This document shows, one piece after another, positions 22,027-31,900 of a stretch of DNA of 64,000 nucleotides. The translations under genes and the position numbers were made by a program. The notes under the pieces are model-generated. The model worked only from the letters and a program-made list of their open reading frames with translations. It made no database searches and was not told the DNA's origin. This DNA is from QZKY01 sp963666295 (GTDB lineage Bacteria > Pseudomonadota > Gammaproteobacteria > Burkholderiales > Burkholderiaceae_D). The stretch covers positions 372,001-436,000 of the forward strand of contig OY762707.1 in assembly GCA_963666295.1 (NCBI GenBank), given 5' to 3'. Every line of letters starts with the position of its first letter. Positions within the stretch are counted from its first letter, which is position 1.

Positions 22027-23319
22027 TTAATGATAAACGGCAGTCGCCGGGAACTGAGCCGTAAATATGCTACCCTTGCCCACTTCGGATTCAATTCGGA
22101 GATCACCTTGATGGCGCAGCAGTACATGCCGCACAATTGAAAGCCCAAGCCCGGTTCCTCGGCTATCAAGCGACTTGCTGGTATCAACGCGATAAAAACG
22201 CTCAGTCAGTCGTGAAATATGTTCCGGCGCAATGCCCACGCCAGTATCTTGCACCACAAACTGCGGCCCAGCCTCCGTATTCTGCCAAGTCATGTTTATC
22301 GAGCCACCTTCAGGGGTGTAACGCACAGCATTAGCCATCAGGTTACCGAATGCGGTATGCAACTCTTCCTCGCTTCCCATCATGTCTGGGCCGTCAATCG
22401 TCATTGAAATCCGGTGCTTGCCACCTGACAAGCCATTAGCTTCCTGTTCAACTTGCTTAAGTAGCGCATTCATGTTGACCCGTTCACGACGTAACGGGAA
22501 ATCAACCGATTCGAGCTTGGTAAGTCGCAGCATGTCTTCCACAAGCCCTTGCATCCGATCGCCTTGCTCTCGCATCAACCTCAAATGACCCGCACGCTGT
22601 TCTTCATCAAGTTCCGTTGTTGTCGCAATTTCCAGAAAGCCGTTAATTACGGTCAATGGCGTACGCAGCTCGTGGGAGGCATTGGCAATAAAGTCACGGC
22701 GCATGGCTTCAATGCGCTCTCGCTCTGTTTCGTCATGAGAAACCATGATCAGGCGTCGGCTTTCAAACGGAATAATTTGCAAGACAATCCGGCGATCACG
22801 CAACGTCGCATTCAGCGGCTGATCGAACTTTCTGAGAATCATGTAATTGATGAAATCTGGGCTGCGAATCAGATTGGTAACACGCGCGCCTTTGTCTGCA
22901 GAAAGCGTGAGCCCCAGGTGGCTTTCTGCAACCGGGTTGCACCACTCAAGGAACAGGGTATCGCTCATGATAACCACGCCATCTGGCAAAAGATTCATCG
23001 TTTGACGAAACCGTGTCAGCCACTCGGAAAGCTCGGCACGACTGTGCTCTTCATCACGATGCAGGCGATACAAGCGTGCAAAGGTAACGTTCCACGCACC
23101 CCAGCCGTCTGGAAGCGGCTCACTATCAGGATAATCAAGCCAGAGATTGAGTTGCTGCAGGTGATACAAATGCATGCACTGCAGCAAGGTCATGCCCACC
23201 AGACCCAGAGACAAGCCGACAACAGGCCCGAAAAAGAACCACAAAATGCCTGAAGCGCCCCAAAGTAAAACCAGTCGCACTATCGCTGGAATAGCCCACA
23301 AGGCGAGACGCGGTTTCAT
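22027..23319 (-). CDS. phoR: Phosphate regulon sensor histidine kinase PhoR
   Basis: PhoR is the inner-membrane kinase/phosphatase for PhoB, controlled by the Pst transporter and PhoU. The 430-aa product has two N-terminal hydrophobic segments (about residues 8-50) and a PAS-like region ('LLPDGVVIMSDTLFLEWCNPVAESHLGL', about 110-140). An H-box 'FIANASHELRTPLTVINGFL' (about 211-230) and ATPase motifs 'NLMANAVRYTPEGG', 'VVQDTGVGIAPEH' and 'GTGLGLSIVRHV' follow. It is the last gene of the operon, 5 bp after phoB. Confidence 0.95.
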   Translation of the reverse strand: MKPRLALWAIPAIVRLVLLWGASGILWFFFGPVVGLSLGLVGMTLLQCMHLYHLQQLNLWLDYPDSEPLPDGWGAWNVTFARLYRLHRDEEHSRAELSEWLTRFRQTMNLLPDGVVIMSDTLFLEWCNPVAESHLGLTLSADKGARVTNLIRSPDFINYMILRKFDQPLNATLRDRRIVLQIIPFESRRLIMVSHDETERERIEAMRRDFIANASHELRTPLTVINGFLEIATTTELDEEQRAGHLRLMREQGDRMQGLVEDMLRLTKLESVDFPLRRERVNMNALLKQVEQEANGLSGGKHRISMTIDGPDMMGSEEELHTAFGNLMANAVRYTPEGGSINMTWQNTEAGPQFVVQDTGVGIAPEHISRLTERFYRVDTSKSLDSRGTGLGLSIVRHVLLRHQGDLRIESEVGKGSIFTAQFPATAVYH

Positions 23320-23324
23320 TCGTG

Positions 23325-24014
23325 CTATCTTTCGGAAAACATATAGCCAACACTGCGCACTGTCTTGATCAGTGAGTCCATCCCTTGGAGTGCCTTGCGC
23401 AAACGCAGCACATGGACATCAACCGTGCGCTCCTCAATGGCGACACCCTGCCCCCAAACTTTGTCCAGTATCTGACTTCTGGAAAATACGCGATTGGGGT
23501 TAGCCATGAAAAATCTTAGCAATTTGAACTCGGCCTGTCCCATCTCGACATACTTGCCATTCAAACTCACCGTGCAGGCGGCCTGATCCAGAACAACAGC
23601 ACCCACTTTAAGGACATCCTGACCATGCTCTGCGCTTTGTCGGCGCAACAAGGCATTGATACGTGCCGTCAGTTCTCGCGGAGAAAAAGGTTTGGTAACG
23701 TAATCGTCCGCGCCACGATCAAGCCCGGCGACCTTGTCTTCTTCCAGGCCTTTCGCCGTCAGCATGACGACTGGCACATCATTGAAGTGGTAGTCCGCGC
23801 GCAAGCGTGAAAGAAGTTGCAAACCACTTTGGTCTGGCAACATCCAGTCAAGCAATATGACTGCTGGGCGCTCCTCCAGCATGGCATTCCATGCTTCCGC
23901 TGTGGTGCGCACAGGAACCGGCTTCCATCCAGCCGATTTAACGGTAAACGAAATCAGTTCCGAGATTGCTGGTTCATCTTCAACGATCAGGATGGTGACT
24001 TTTTCAAGCGACAT
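23325..24014 (-). CDS. phoB: Phosphate regulon response regulator PhoB
   Basis: PhoB is the DNA-binding activator of phosphate-starvation genes. The 229-aa product has a receiver domain ('VTILIVEDEPAISELI' with acidic residues at about 12-13; phosphoacceptor Asp in 'AVILLDWMLPDQSG') and a switch lysine in 'YVTKPFSPREL'. The C-terminal OmpR-type winged helix has 'VFSRSQILDKVWG...VDVHVLRLRKAL'. A predicted Pho box upstream of pstS suggests that it controls its own operon. Confidence 0.96.
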   Translation of the reverse strand: MSLEKVTILIVEDEPAISELISFTVKSAGWKPVPVRTTAEAWNAMLEERPAVILLDWMLPDQSGLQLLSRLRADYHFNDVPVVMLTAKGLEEDKVAGLDRGADDYVTKPFSPRELTARINALLRRQSAEHGQDVLKVGAVVLDQAACTVSLNGKYVEMGQAEFKLLRFFMANPNRVFSRSQILDKVWGQGVAIEERTVDVHVLRLRKALQGMDSLIKTVRSVGYMFSER

Positions 24015-24027
24015 GTAACTGCCCTTT

Positions 24028-24756
24028 TTATTCTGCGTCTATCTTTCCAAGAACAACCTCTGCGTAATCCGTATGCCTGACGTCTGTTCCTTCCACAACA
24101 TAGATGACTTGCTCGGCAATATTTGTAGAATGATCGCCAATACGCTCAATCGCCTTGGCTGCCCACAAAATATCAAGCGATGAGGAAATGGTAACCGGCT
24201 CAGCCTTCATGCTGTCAATCATGTCGCGCATCATTACATGGAATTCATGATCAATGAGCGCGTCACGCCCAATCAGTCTGATTGCCAACTCCTTGTCCGA
24301 GCGGGCAAAGGCATCCAGCGCATCGTGCAGCATTCTGAGCGCTGTATCTGAAATAACCTTAAGCGCCTTGTCATACCCGACTGTCTTTGCTTCACGACTC
24401 TCCAGATTTTTGGCAGACCGCGCAATCTTGATCACTTCATCACCCACTCTTTCCAGATCAGAAATGATTTTCGTCGTCGCCATCACCGTACGCAAATCAT
24501 TGGCTGCCGGCTGGCGGCGTACAATCAGATTGGTACACGAATGATCCAGATCGACTTCTAGCTGATTGATTTCAACATCAGAACGCAGCACCGTTTCTGC
24601 CTTGGATACATTGCCTTCGTTGAGCGCCTCGATAGCCAGCATGAATTGTTGTTCGACCTTGCCGCCCATAAGCAGCACATTGGAGCGTATGGATTCCAGA
24701 TCCAGATGGTATTGTTTGGACAAATGCTCTCGTTCTCGTTCATGCTCTCGCATCAT
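24028..24756 (-). CDS. phoU: Phosphate signalling protein PhoU
   Basis: PhoU is a cytoplasmic helical protein that links the Pst transporter to PhoR and keeps the kinase off when phosphate is plentiful. The 242-aa product has the two PhoU repeats with acidic metal-binding motifs, seen in 'SDVEINQLEVDLDHSC', 'ISDLERVGDEVIKIARSA' and 'AAKAIERIGDHSTNIAEQVIYV'. The N-terminus is unusually charged (MMREHEREREHLSKQ) and the first ATG could be one codon later. It lies 13 bp before phoB. Confidence 0.95.
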   Translation of the reverse strand: MMREHEREREHLSKQYHLDLESIRSNVLLMGGKVEQQFMLAIEALNEGNVSKAETVLRSDVEINQLEVDLDHSCTNLIVRRQPAANDLRTVMATTKIISDLERVGDEVIKIARSAKNLESREAKTVGYDKALKVISDTALRMLHDALDAFARSDKELAIRLIGRDALIDHEFHVMMRDMIDSMKAEPVTISSSLDILWAAKAIERIGDHSTNIAEQVIYVVEGTDVRHTDYAEVVLGKIDAE

Positions 24757-24792
24757 ATCTTCTCCGAATCAATAGCAAAACATCGAGGCGGC

Positions 24793-25599
24793 TTATCCAA
24801 AGCGACCCGTAATGTAATCCTGCGTTTCTGTTTTCTTGGGGCTCAGGAAAATCGCGTCCGTTTCACCGTACTCTACCAGCTCTCCCAGATACATGTAGCA
24901 AGTGTAATCTGAACAGCGTGCTGCCTGTTGCATGTTATGCGTCACGATGACGATGGTGTATTCTTCTTTCAACTCGCTAATCAGCTCCTCGATTTTAGCG
25001 GTTGAAATCGGATCAAGCGCCGATGTCGGTTCATCCAGCAACAACACTTCCGGACGCACGGCCACGCAACGGGCAATGCACAATCGTTGTTGCTGACCGC
25101 CAGAAAGGCTCAAGCCGCTCTGGTGCAGCTTATCTTTCACTTCACCCCACAGGGCCGCTTTTTTAAGCGCCCACTCAACACGCTCGTCCATTTCTCCTCG
25201 ACTCAATCTGGAATAAAGGCGAACGCCAAACGCGATATTTTCATAGACCGTCATCGGGAACGGCGTTGGCTTTTGAAACACCATACCAATCCGAGCGCGA
25301 AGCATGTTCAGGTCTTCGGTCGGCTCAAGGATATTTCGACCCTGAAACATGATGGTGCCCGTGGCACGATGCCCCGGATACAAGTCATACATTCTGTTCA
25401 AGGTGCGCAACAGTGTCGATTTGCCACAACCAGAAGGTCCAATGAATGCAGTAACTTTTTTATCTTCGATGTTCAGGTTAATGTTTTTTAAGCCCTGGAA
25501 TTCACCATAAAAGAAATCCAGGCCCGACACTTCAATATTGCCACTCGGTGCTGCAATTTCTACATCACTTCTACCATTTTGCATGCTGATATCGCTCAT
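24793..25599 (-). CDS. pstB: Phosphate ABC transporter ATP-binding protein PstB
   Basis: This ATPase powers high-affinity phosphate import. The 268-aa product has Walker A 'GPSGCGKST', Q-loop 'FQKPTPFPMTVYENI', signature 'LSGGQQQRLCIAR', Walker B 'VLLLDEPTSALD' and an H-switch in 'VTHNMQQA'. The first 20 residues are an extension before the nucleotide-binding domain. It lies 5 bp after pstA. Confidence 0.97.
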   Translation of the reverse strand: MSDISMQNGRSDVEIAAPSGNIEVSGLDFFYGEFQGLKNINLNIEDKKVTAFIGPSGCGKSTLLRTLNRMYDLYPGHRATGTIMFQGRNILEPTEDLNMLRARIGMVFQKPTPFPMTVYENIAFGVRLYSRLSRGEMDERVEWALKKAALWGEVKDKLHQSGLSLSGGQQQRLCIARCVAVRPEVLLLDEPTSALDPISTAKIEELISELKEEYTIVIVTHNMQQAARCSDYTCYMYLGELVEYGETDAIFLSPKKTETQDYITGRFG

Positions 25600-25604
25600 A
25601 AGTA

Positions 25605-26465
25605 TTAGTCTTGTGTTTTCTGGTCAAAGAATACGCGCGACAGGATATTCAATCCAAGTACGCCAAAGGTAATGATCAACGCACCACCCCATGCCATTGC
25701 TTGCCAATTGTCATAAGGGCTCATTGCAAACTGATAAATCACGACGGGCAGATTTGCCATCGGCTTGTTCATGTTTGGATTGAAAAACTGGTTATTCAGT
25801 GCAGTAAACAACAGCGGCGCCGTTTCGCCGGCAACCCTTGCAACCGCCAGCAGTATGCCAGTCACAATGCCAGCCTTGACAGCACGCAAACGAATCATCA
25901 AAGCCACTTTCCAGCGCGGCGCTCCCAGCGCGTAGGCGGCCTCACGCAAGGCCACCGGCACCAACTGGAGCATATTGTCTGTGGTACGAATAATCACGGG
26001 AATGGCAATTAGCGAAATGGCAAAACTACCCGCCCAGCCCGAAAAGTGCCTGACATGCGCAACGTAGATCGCGTAAATAAAAAGGCCAACCACAATCGAA
26101 GGGGCAGACAGCATGATGTCCACGACGAACCGCGTCGCTTTTGCAAACTTGCTTTCCTGTCCATATTCAGCCAGATAAATACCGGCCAAAACACCGATAG
26201 GCGTGCTCATCAAGGTCGATACACCCACCATCATCAGGCTGCCTACAATGGCATTGGCCAGACCGCCTCCGCCACTTCCGGGCGCGGGCGTACTCAGGGT
26301 AAATATAGACGGCGTTATGGAAGACACGCCTTTCAACAGCAAGGTAATCAGAATCCATGCGAGAAAGAAGATGCCTACCATCATGGCACCAAATGACAAG
26401 GCAATCCCAATACGATGCTTCAGCAAGCGATGCCTGTACACAGGGTTGTCGAATTGCTTACTCAT
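25605..26465 (-). CDS. pstA: Phosphate ABC transporter permease PstA
   Basis: This integral membrane subunit forms the phosphate channel with PstC. The 286-aa product has six hydrophobic segments and the permease loop 'ALREAAYALGAPRWKVALMIRLRAVKAGIVTGILLAVARVAGETAPLL', which docks with PstB. The start ATG overlaps the stop of pstC by 4 bp (ATGA), indicating translational coupling. Confidence 0.96.
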   Translation of the reverse strand: MSKQFDNPVYRHRLLKHRIGIALSFGAMMVGIFFLAWILITLLLKGVSSITPSIFTLSTPAPGSGGGGLANAIVGSLMMVGVSTLMSTPIGVLAGIYLAEYGQESKFAKATRFVVDIMLSAPSIVVGLFIYAIYVAHVRHFSGWAGSFAISLIAIPVIIRTTDNMLQLVPVALREAAYALGAPRWKVALMIRLRAVKAGIVTGILLAVARVAGETAPLLFTALNNQFFNPNMNKPMANLPVVIYQFAMSPYDNWQAMAWGGALIITFGVLGLNILSRVFFDQKTQD

Positions 26466-27487
26466 TTGCCACCTTCCTTCTTATCCATACTCAGCAACAA
26501 CAGTTTGGCGCTCGACAAAACAATGAATGTGATCACAAACAGAATCAGACCCAACGCAAACAGGGAAGAGACATGCAGCACGGCATCCGCTTCAGCAAAT
26601 TCATTTGCCAGCGTTGACGCAATACTGTTGCCTGCCGCGAACAGCGACCATGACAAATCATGTGCATTACCAATCACAAACGTTACAGCCATCGTCTCAC
26701 CCAGTGCGCGACCTAATCCCAGCATGATGCCGCCAACAACACCGGTTCGCGTATAAGGCAGCACAACTTTGCGCACCACTTCCCACCGCGTACAACCAAG
26801 CGCATAGGCCGACTCTTTCAATACCGGCGGCACAATTTCAAACACATCACGCATGACCGATGCAATAAAGGGTATGACCATAAGTGCAAGGATGACACCC
26901 GCTGTCAGCATGCCCACGCCCATCTCGGGGCCGCTAAACAGAACGCCAACCCCTGGGATCTGCCCCAAAGTGCTGGACAAAAGCGGTTGAACATATTTTG
27001 AAAAAATCGGCGCAAAAACAAACAGGCCCCACATACCGTAAATAATGCTCGGTATGCCCGCCAGAAGCTCTACACACGCCCCCATAGGGCGCTTCAACTT
27101 GGCCGGACATAGTTCGGTCAGAAAAACCGCGATGCCAAAACTCAGTGGCACTGCAATCAACAAGGCAATAATTGATGTTATCAGCGTGCCGCAAATGGCA
27201 ATCGCCGCACCGTATCGATGATTGACCGGATCCCAGTCAACCGTCGTAATAAATGCCGGGCCAAACTCTTTAAGCGCGGGCCAAGCCTCATACATCAGCG
27301 CAACAATGATGCCTGCCAGGATCAGGAATGCAAAAAGCGCAAACGCCAGCGTAAGCTTGTGAAACAAATAGTCTTGAATGCGCTGCTTACGAAGTGAACC
27401 CGCATCCAGCGCTACCGTGTTGCGGGTTTCTTTTTGGGACATATCCGAAACAATTGTAGTGACGTCAATTCTGACAGGATTACTCAT
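26462..27487 (-). CDS. pstC: Phosphate ABC transporter permease PstC
   Basis: This is the second membrane subunit of the phosphate importer. The product has an N-terminal cytoplasmic stretch and a long first membrane segment ('LTLAFALFAFLILAGIIVALMYEAWPAL'). The permease loop is 'VLKESAYALGCTRWEVVRKVVLPYTRTGVVGGIMLGLGRALGETMAVTFVIG'. ATG 27485-27487 is used (341 aa); a TTG six codons upstream and an ATG at 27442 are alternatives, none with a clear ribosome-binding site. A terminator-like hairpin lies between pstS and this gene. Confidence 0.93.
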   Translation of the reverse strand: MSNPVRIDVTTIVSDMSQKETRNTVALDAGSLRKQRIQDYLFHKLTLAFALFAFLILAGIIVALMYEAWPALKEFGPAFITTVDWDPVNHRYGAAIAICGTLITSIIALLIAVPLSFGIAVFLTELCPAKLKRPMGACVELLAGIPSIIYGMWGLFVFAPIFSKYVQPLLSSTLGQIPGVGVLFSGPEMGVGMLTAGVILALMVIPFIASVMRDVFEIVPPVLKESAYALGCTRWEVVRKVVLPYTRTGVVGGIMLGLGRALGETMAVTFVIGNAHDLSWSLFAAGNSIASTLANEFAEADAVLHVSSLFALGLILFVITFIVLSSAKLLLLSMDKKEGGK

Positions 27488-27503
27488 AAGAAATTGTGCC
27501 AGC

Positions 27504-27557
27504 AAAAAAAGGGAGCGAGCTGTTCACAAGTATGAAGGATACATGGAACAGCCCGCC
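27504..27557 (-). terminator. Attenuator-type terminator between pstS and pstC
   Basis: On the minus strand GCGGGCTGTTCC pairs with GAACAGCTCGC across a 19-base loop, followed by CCCTTTTTTTG. It lies 20-75 bp after the pstS stop. Such a partial terminator would give more PstS, which is needed in excess, than membrane subunits. Confidence 0.7.
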
Positions 27558-27579
27558 GAAGGGGGTGAAAGGTCAGAAA

Positions 27580-28620
27580 TTACCAGATAGCCTTACCGGA
27601 AGCATCCTTGATTTCTTTCTTCCATACATCTTGCACCAACTTGATAACAGACTTAGGCATAGCAACGTAGTCCAGACTGGAAGCCATCGCATCACCGTTT
27701 CTGTAAGACCAGTCCAAGAACTTCAGCACTTCTTTCGCTGTTTCAGGCTTGTCTTGCTTCTTGTACATCAGGATGAAAGAAGCGCCTGTAATTGGCCAGC
27801 TTCCCTTGCCCGCCTGATCGTTCAGAAGCACACGGAAGCCCGGAGTGTTTTTCCAGTCAGCACCAGCCGCAGCAGCCTTGAATGCAGCTTCATTTGGCTG
27901 AACGAAGTTGCCATCCTTGTTCTTCAGTTGGGCGTGAGGAATCTTGTTACGCTTGGCATAAGCATACTCAACGTAACCGATCGTGCCTTCAATGCGCTTA
28001 ACGGTAGCCGCAACACCCTGGTTGCCCTTGCCACCCAGACCCGTTGGCCATTTAACCGCTTTATCTACACCGACTTCACTCTTGAAAGCGCTGCTTACCT
28101 TGGACAGGTAGTCAGTAAACAGGAAAGTGGTACCTGAACCGTCTGCACGGTGCACAACAGTAATGCTACGTGAAGGCAGATTCAAACCTGGATTCATTGC
28201 GGCAATTCTTGGAGAGTTCCACTTCTGGATCTTGCCCAGGAAGATATCAGCCAGAACGTCGCCGCTCAGCTTCAACTGCCCTGGCTTGATGCCATCCAGA
28301 TTAACCACAGGAACAACACCGCCCATGATCATGGGGAACTGAATCAAGCCATACTGATCCAGTTCTTCAGCTTTCAGCGGCTTGTCAGAAGCACCGAAGT
28401 CAACGGTCTTGGCCTTGATCTGTTTGATGCCGCCACCGGAACCAATAGACTGGTAGTTCATGCTATTGCCGGTTTCTTTTTTGTAAGCTTCTGCCCACTT
28501 GGCATAAATTGGATATGGGAAGCTAGCACCTGCACCCGTAAATTCTGCTGCGATAACAGAAGAAGATGCCATGACTGCCGTAGCCAACACTGCCGTAGTA
28601 CAAACTTTGCTCAATCTCAT
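27580..28620 (-). CDS. pstS: Periplasmic phosphate-binding protein PstS
   Basis: PstS captures phosphate and delivers it to PstCA. The 346-aa precursor has a Sec signal peptide (MRLSKVCTTAVLATAVMASS with a likely cut after 'VIAA'). The mature part starts 'EFTGAGASFPYPIYAKWAEAYK', which is the family hallmark. Phosphate-binding motifs include 'YQSIGSGGGIKQI', 'VDFGASDKPL' and 'VVHRADGSGTTFLFTDYL'. The start at 28620 is supported by AAAGGAG eight bases upstream; an upstream frame to 28686 is not needed. Confidence 0.96.
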   Translation of the reverse strand: MRLSKVCTTAVLATAVMASSSVIAAEFTGAGASFPYPIYAKWAEAYKKETGNSMNYQSIGSGGGIKQIKAKTVDFGASDKPLKAEELDQYGLIQFPMIMGGVVPVVNLDGIKPGQLKLSGDVLADIFLGKIQKWNSPRIAAMNPGLNLPSRSITVVHRADGSGTTFLFTDYLSKVSSAFKSEVGVDKAVKWPTGLGGKGNQGVAATVKRIEGTIGYVEYAYAKRNKIPHAQLKNKDGNFVQPNEAAFKAAAAGADWKNTPGFRVLLNDQAGKGSWPITGASFILMYKKQDKPETAKEVLKFLDWSYRNGDAMASSLDYVAMPKSVIKLVQDVWKKEIKDASGKAIW

Positions 28621-28928
28621 TGTTAAGACTCCTTTTGTGTTCACCCAAGAATGGATAGACGCAACTTTATGCAAGTAATGTGACACATTAATGACATCGA
28701 TCCGTAATACAAAAATTTACATCGGCAGGTGAAACTCTTGCTCTCCTATCCCGCTTTTCTCCTGTGCAAATGCAGCAAGCCGAAACGACGATCACCCTTC
28801 CGGCAGGTTTATCCAGCTATCTCTTGATAATGCTCTACTTATTGTTAGCTTCACCTTAAAACGAAACCCAGAACAACATAAAATGTCGGAAGGTCGCTTG
28901 ACCCAGCAATATGACGGGAAATAAAAAA
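28621..28928. other. Intergenic region pstS / DUF748 gene
   Basis: About 308 bases between divergent genes. It holds the pstS leader, the Pho box at 28679-28697 and the unassigned promoter of the DUF748 gene. I see no further gene or RNA in it. Confidence 0.5.
28679..28697 (-). promoter_or_regulatory. Pho box upstream of pstS
   Basis: On the minus strand TGTCATTAATGTGTCAC has the direct repeats TGTCAT and TGTCAC with the 11-bp period of PhoB binding sites. It ends about 60 bp before the pstS start. CATAAA some 10 bp downstream could be the -10 box, as Pho boxes replace the -35. Confidence 0.7.
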
Positions 28929-31900
28929 ATGAATCCAACCGTTCGTCAAAAAGCACTGGATGCCGCAAAAAAACCATTAACCAAACGCATTGCCATCGGA
29001 TTTGGCATCCTGATTCTTCTGTTTGGTCTTTTTGGCTACTTCTTCCTGCCAGGCATCATCAAATCGAAAATCGAACAACAGCTAACAGAAAAGTTGAAGC
29101 GCCCGACCACCATCGAACGTGTTGAAATCAACCCTTACGCGCTTGCAGTCAATATTCATCAGTTCAGGGCGCTGGAACCTGATGGCAAGAAAACCTTTGC
29201 ATCATTCAAAAAGCTTTACGTGAATGTTTCAATGCAGTCCCTGTTTCGCCTGGCACCCATCGTGTCGGAACTCAAGCTAGACGAACCTTATGTCCATCTG
29301 GCAAGAACCGGTGCAAACCAGTACAGCATTGATGACATCCTGAAACTGGTGGCCGAACAGCCGACATCGGATGAGCCAAGCCGCTTTGCGATATACAACA
29401 TTCAGGTTGAAGGCGGCAAAATCGAATTTGAAGATCAGCCCAAGAATAAAACACACACGGTGTCCAACTTCAAGCTTGGCATCCCTTTTGTTTCGTTGCT
29501 GCCCTCTCATGACGACATCTTCGTTAAACCGTTTTTAAACGCCGACATTAACGGCTCAAACTTGCAACTCAAGGGCAAAACACTCCCTTTCTCCAAATCA
29601 AAAGAGACTGTTGTCAATCTTGATTTCGACAACATCAACCTGACGAACTACGTGGCGTACCTGCCATTCAAGCCGCAATTCAAAGTAAATCAGGCGATGC
29701 TCGCACTGCACCTGACCGCCAACTTCAAACAGGAACCGGATCAGGCGCCGGCACTGGTTTTAAAAGGCCAGACGACCTTGACAAAAGTAAACGTCACGGC
29801 GCTTGACGGAGAGCCGATCTTCAAGCTTCCAGAACTGTCCATTCAACTTGACGGTTTAAATGCGTTGTCCGAGCAATACAACATTGCCCGCATTGCGCTG
29901 CTTGAACCAAAAGTCAATGCTGTCAAATCACAAAGCGGCGCCCTCAATCTGGCGCTCCTCACCCCACCGTCCAAAGCGGGTAAACCCGCGAAAAGCAATA
30001 TCCGCCTCAAGATTGCACTAAACGAGTTTTCCATCAAAAAAGCCAAATTAAAATTTCAGGATCAACAAGCAACACAACCCGTATCAGGTACCGTCGAGAA
30101 ATTTAATCTGCTGATAAAAAACACGAAAATTGACTTGAAAAATCAGGATATAAATCTTGCGGAGGTCAGCAGCGACAGCGCAACTCTCCATATCCAGCAC
30201 AAAAAAACCAAAAAAAGGTCGAGCAAGAAAGTTGAAAAAGCGCGCTTAAATACAATGGCAGAGCCTGGCTGGGGCATCAGCATCGGCAAAATGGTCGTTG
30301 CAGACTGGTCAGCCCAGTTCGAAGACAGAAATCTTCGCCGCCGTCGCACCACTAAAGTAACGCCCATATCTTTTACAGCAAACGACCTGACAACCAAACA
30401 AGGAAAAAAAGGGCAAATCCGCCTTAATGCAAAAGTCGACCAGCATGGAACCGTATCGGCAAATGGATCCCTTGGCCTTGCATCCCTGCATGCAGATCTC
30501 AAACTGGATCTAAAAAACGTCAGCATCCTTCCGGCACAACCGTATTTCACGGATCAGCTCAATTTCCAATTTACTCGCGCCAATCTCTCGACTAGTGGAT
30601 CACTGCAACTTGATGAAGACAGGCGCGGCGCGCTCAAAGGCGGTTTCAAGGGCAATGTTTCCTTGAGTCAGGTTGCCACCGCTGACAAGATCAGCGCCAA
30701 AGATTTTGTCAGTTGGCGCAACCTTTCTTTCCACGGGATCAATACGAAATTCGAGCCTTTCTCGCTTTATATCAGCCGCGTATTGCTCGACCGCTACTAC
30801 GCGCGCATCATCATCAGCCCGGAAGGACGCATCAACTTGCAAGACGTCATTCGCGGTCCTGGTGAAAAAGGAAAGAGCCTGACTGAATCAGACGATGGCC
30901 AGCAAAAGGGAAGTAAAACCGAAGTCACCGCGACGGCTACTGCGGGCAAGCACCCTGCAGAACCCCGCAAGGCGGCAACTAAAATGCCGCCCATCAAAAT
31001 CAACAGGCTCACGCTGCGGCGAGGACGCGTGCAATTTACCGATAATTTCATCAAGCCGAACTACACTGCCAATATGCTTGACCTGGGCGGGACAGTTACA
31101 GACTTGTCATCAAAGGCAGACACATCCGCAATCGTTGACCTGGCTGGCAAAGTCAACAGTGCCCCATTGACCATCACGGGATCGCTGAATCCGCTCAAGG
31201 GTGACCTTTTTCTGGACATGAAAGGCAATGTGAAAGGCATGGAGCTTGCGCCGTTAAGTGCCTATTCAGGCAAATATGCAGGTTATGGTATTGAGAAAGG
31301 CCAGCTTTCGTTTGATGTTGCCTATAAAGTGGATCAGCGCAAGCTCTCCGCAGAAAACCACCTGATTCTGGATCAACTGACCTTTGGCAAAAAAGTCGAC
31401 AGCCCCGATGCAACTAAGCTCCCCGTCACGCTGGCCGTAGCCTTGCTGCGAGACCGCAATGGTGTCATTGACCTTCGTCTGCCAATCAGCGGATCGCTGG
31501 ACGACCCGAAATTTTCGGTGGGCGGTATCATTATAAAAGCCTTTTTCAACCTCATCGCCAAAGCCATCACCTCCCCGTTTGCGCTGCTTGGCTCGGTTTT
31601 CGGCGGTGGCGAGGATTTATCCTGGCTGAATTTTGAGCCTGGCACTACCGCCATATCACCAAACGCCGAACCAAAGCTGCTTGCCCTGTCTAACGCGCTA
31701 ATCGACCGACCAGGCCTGAAGCTCGAAATCACAGGCTTGGCAGACCCGGCCACTGACCGCGCAGGGCTCGCAGAAGAAAGCATCAAGCGCAAAGTACGCC
31801 TGCTCAAGAAACAAGACATGATTTCTGATGGCACCCCCATTCCGCCTGAAGGCATTGTGGTCACCGAGAAGGAATACCCGGATTTACTGGAGCGTGTTTA

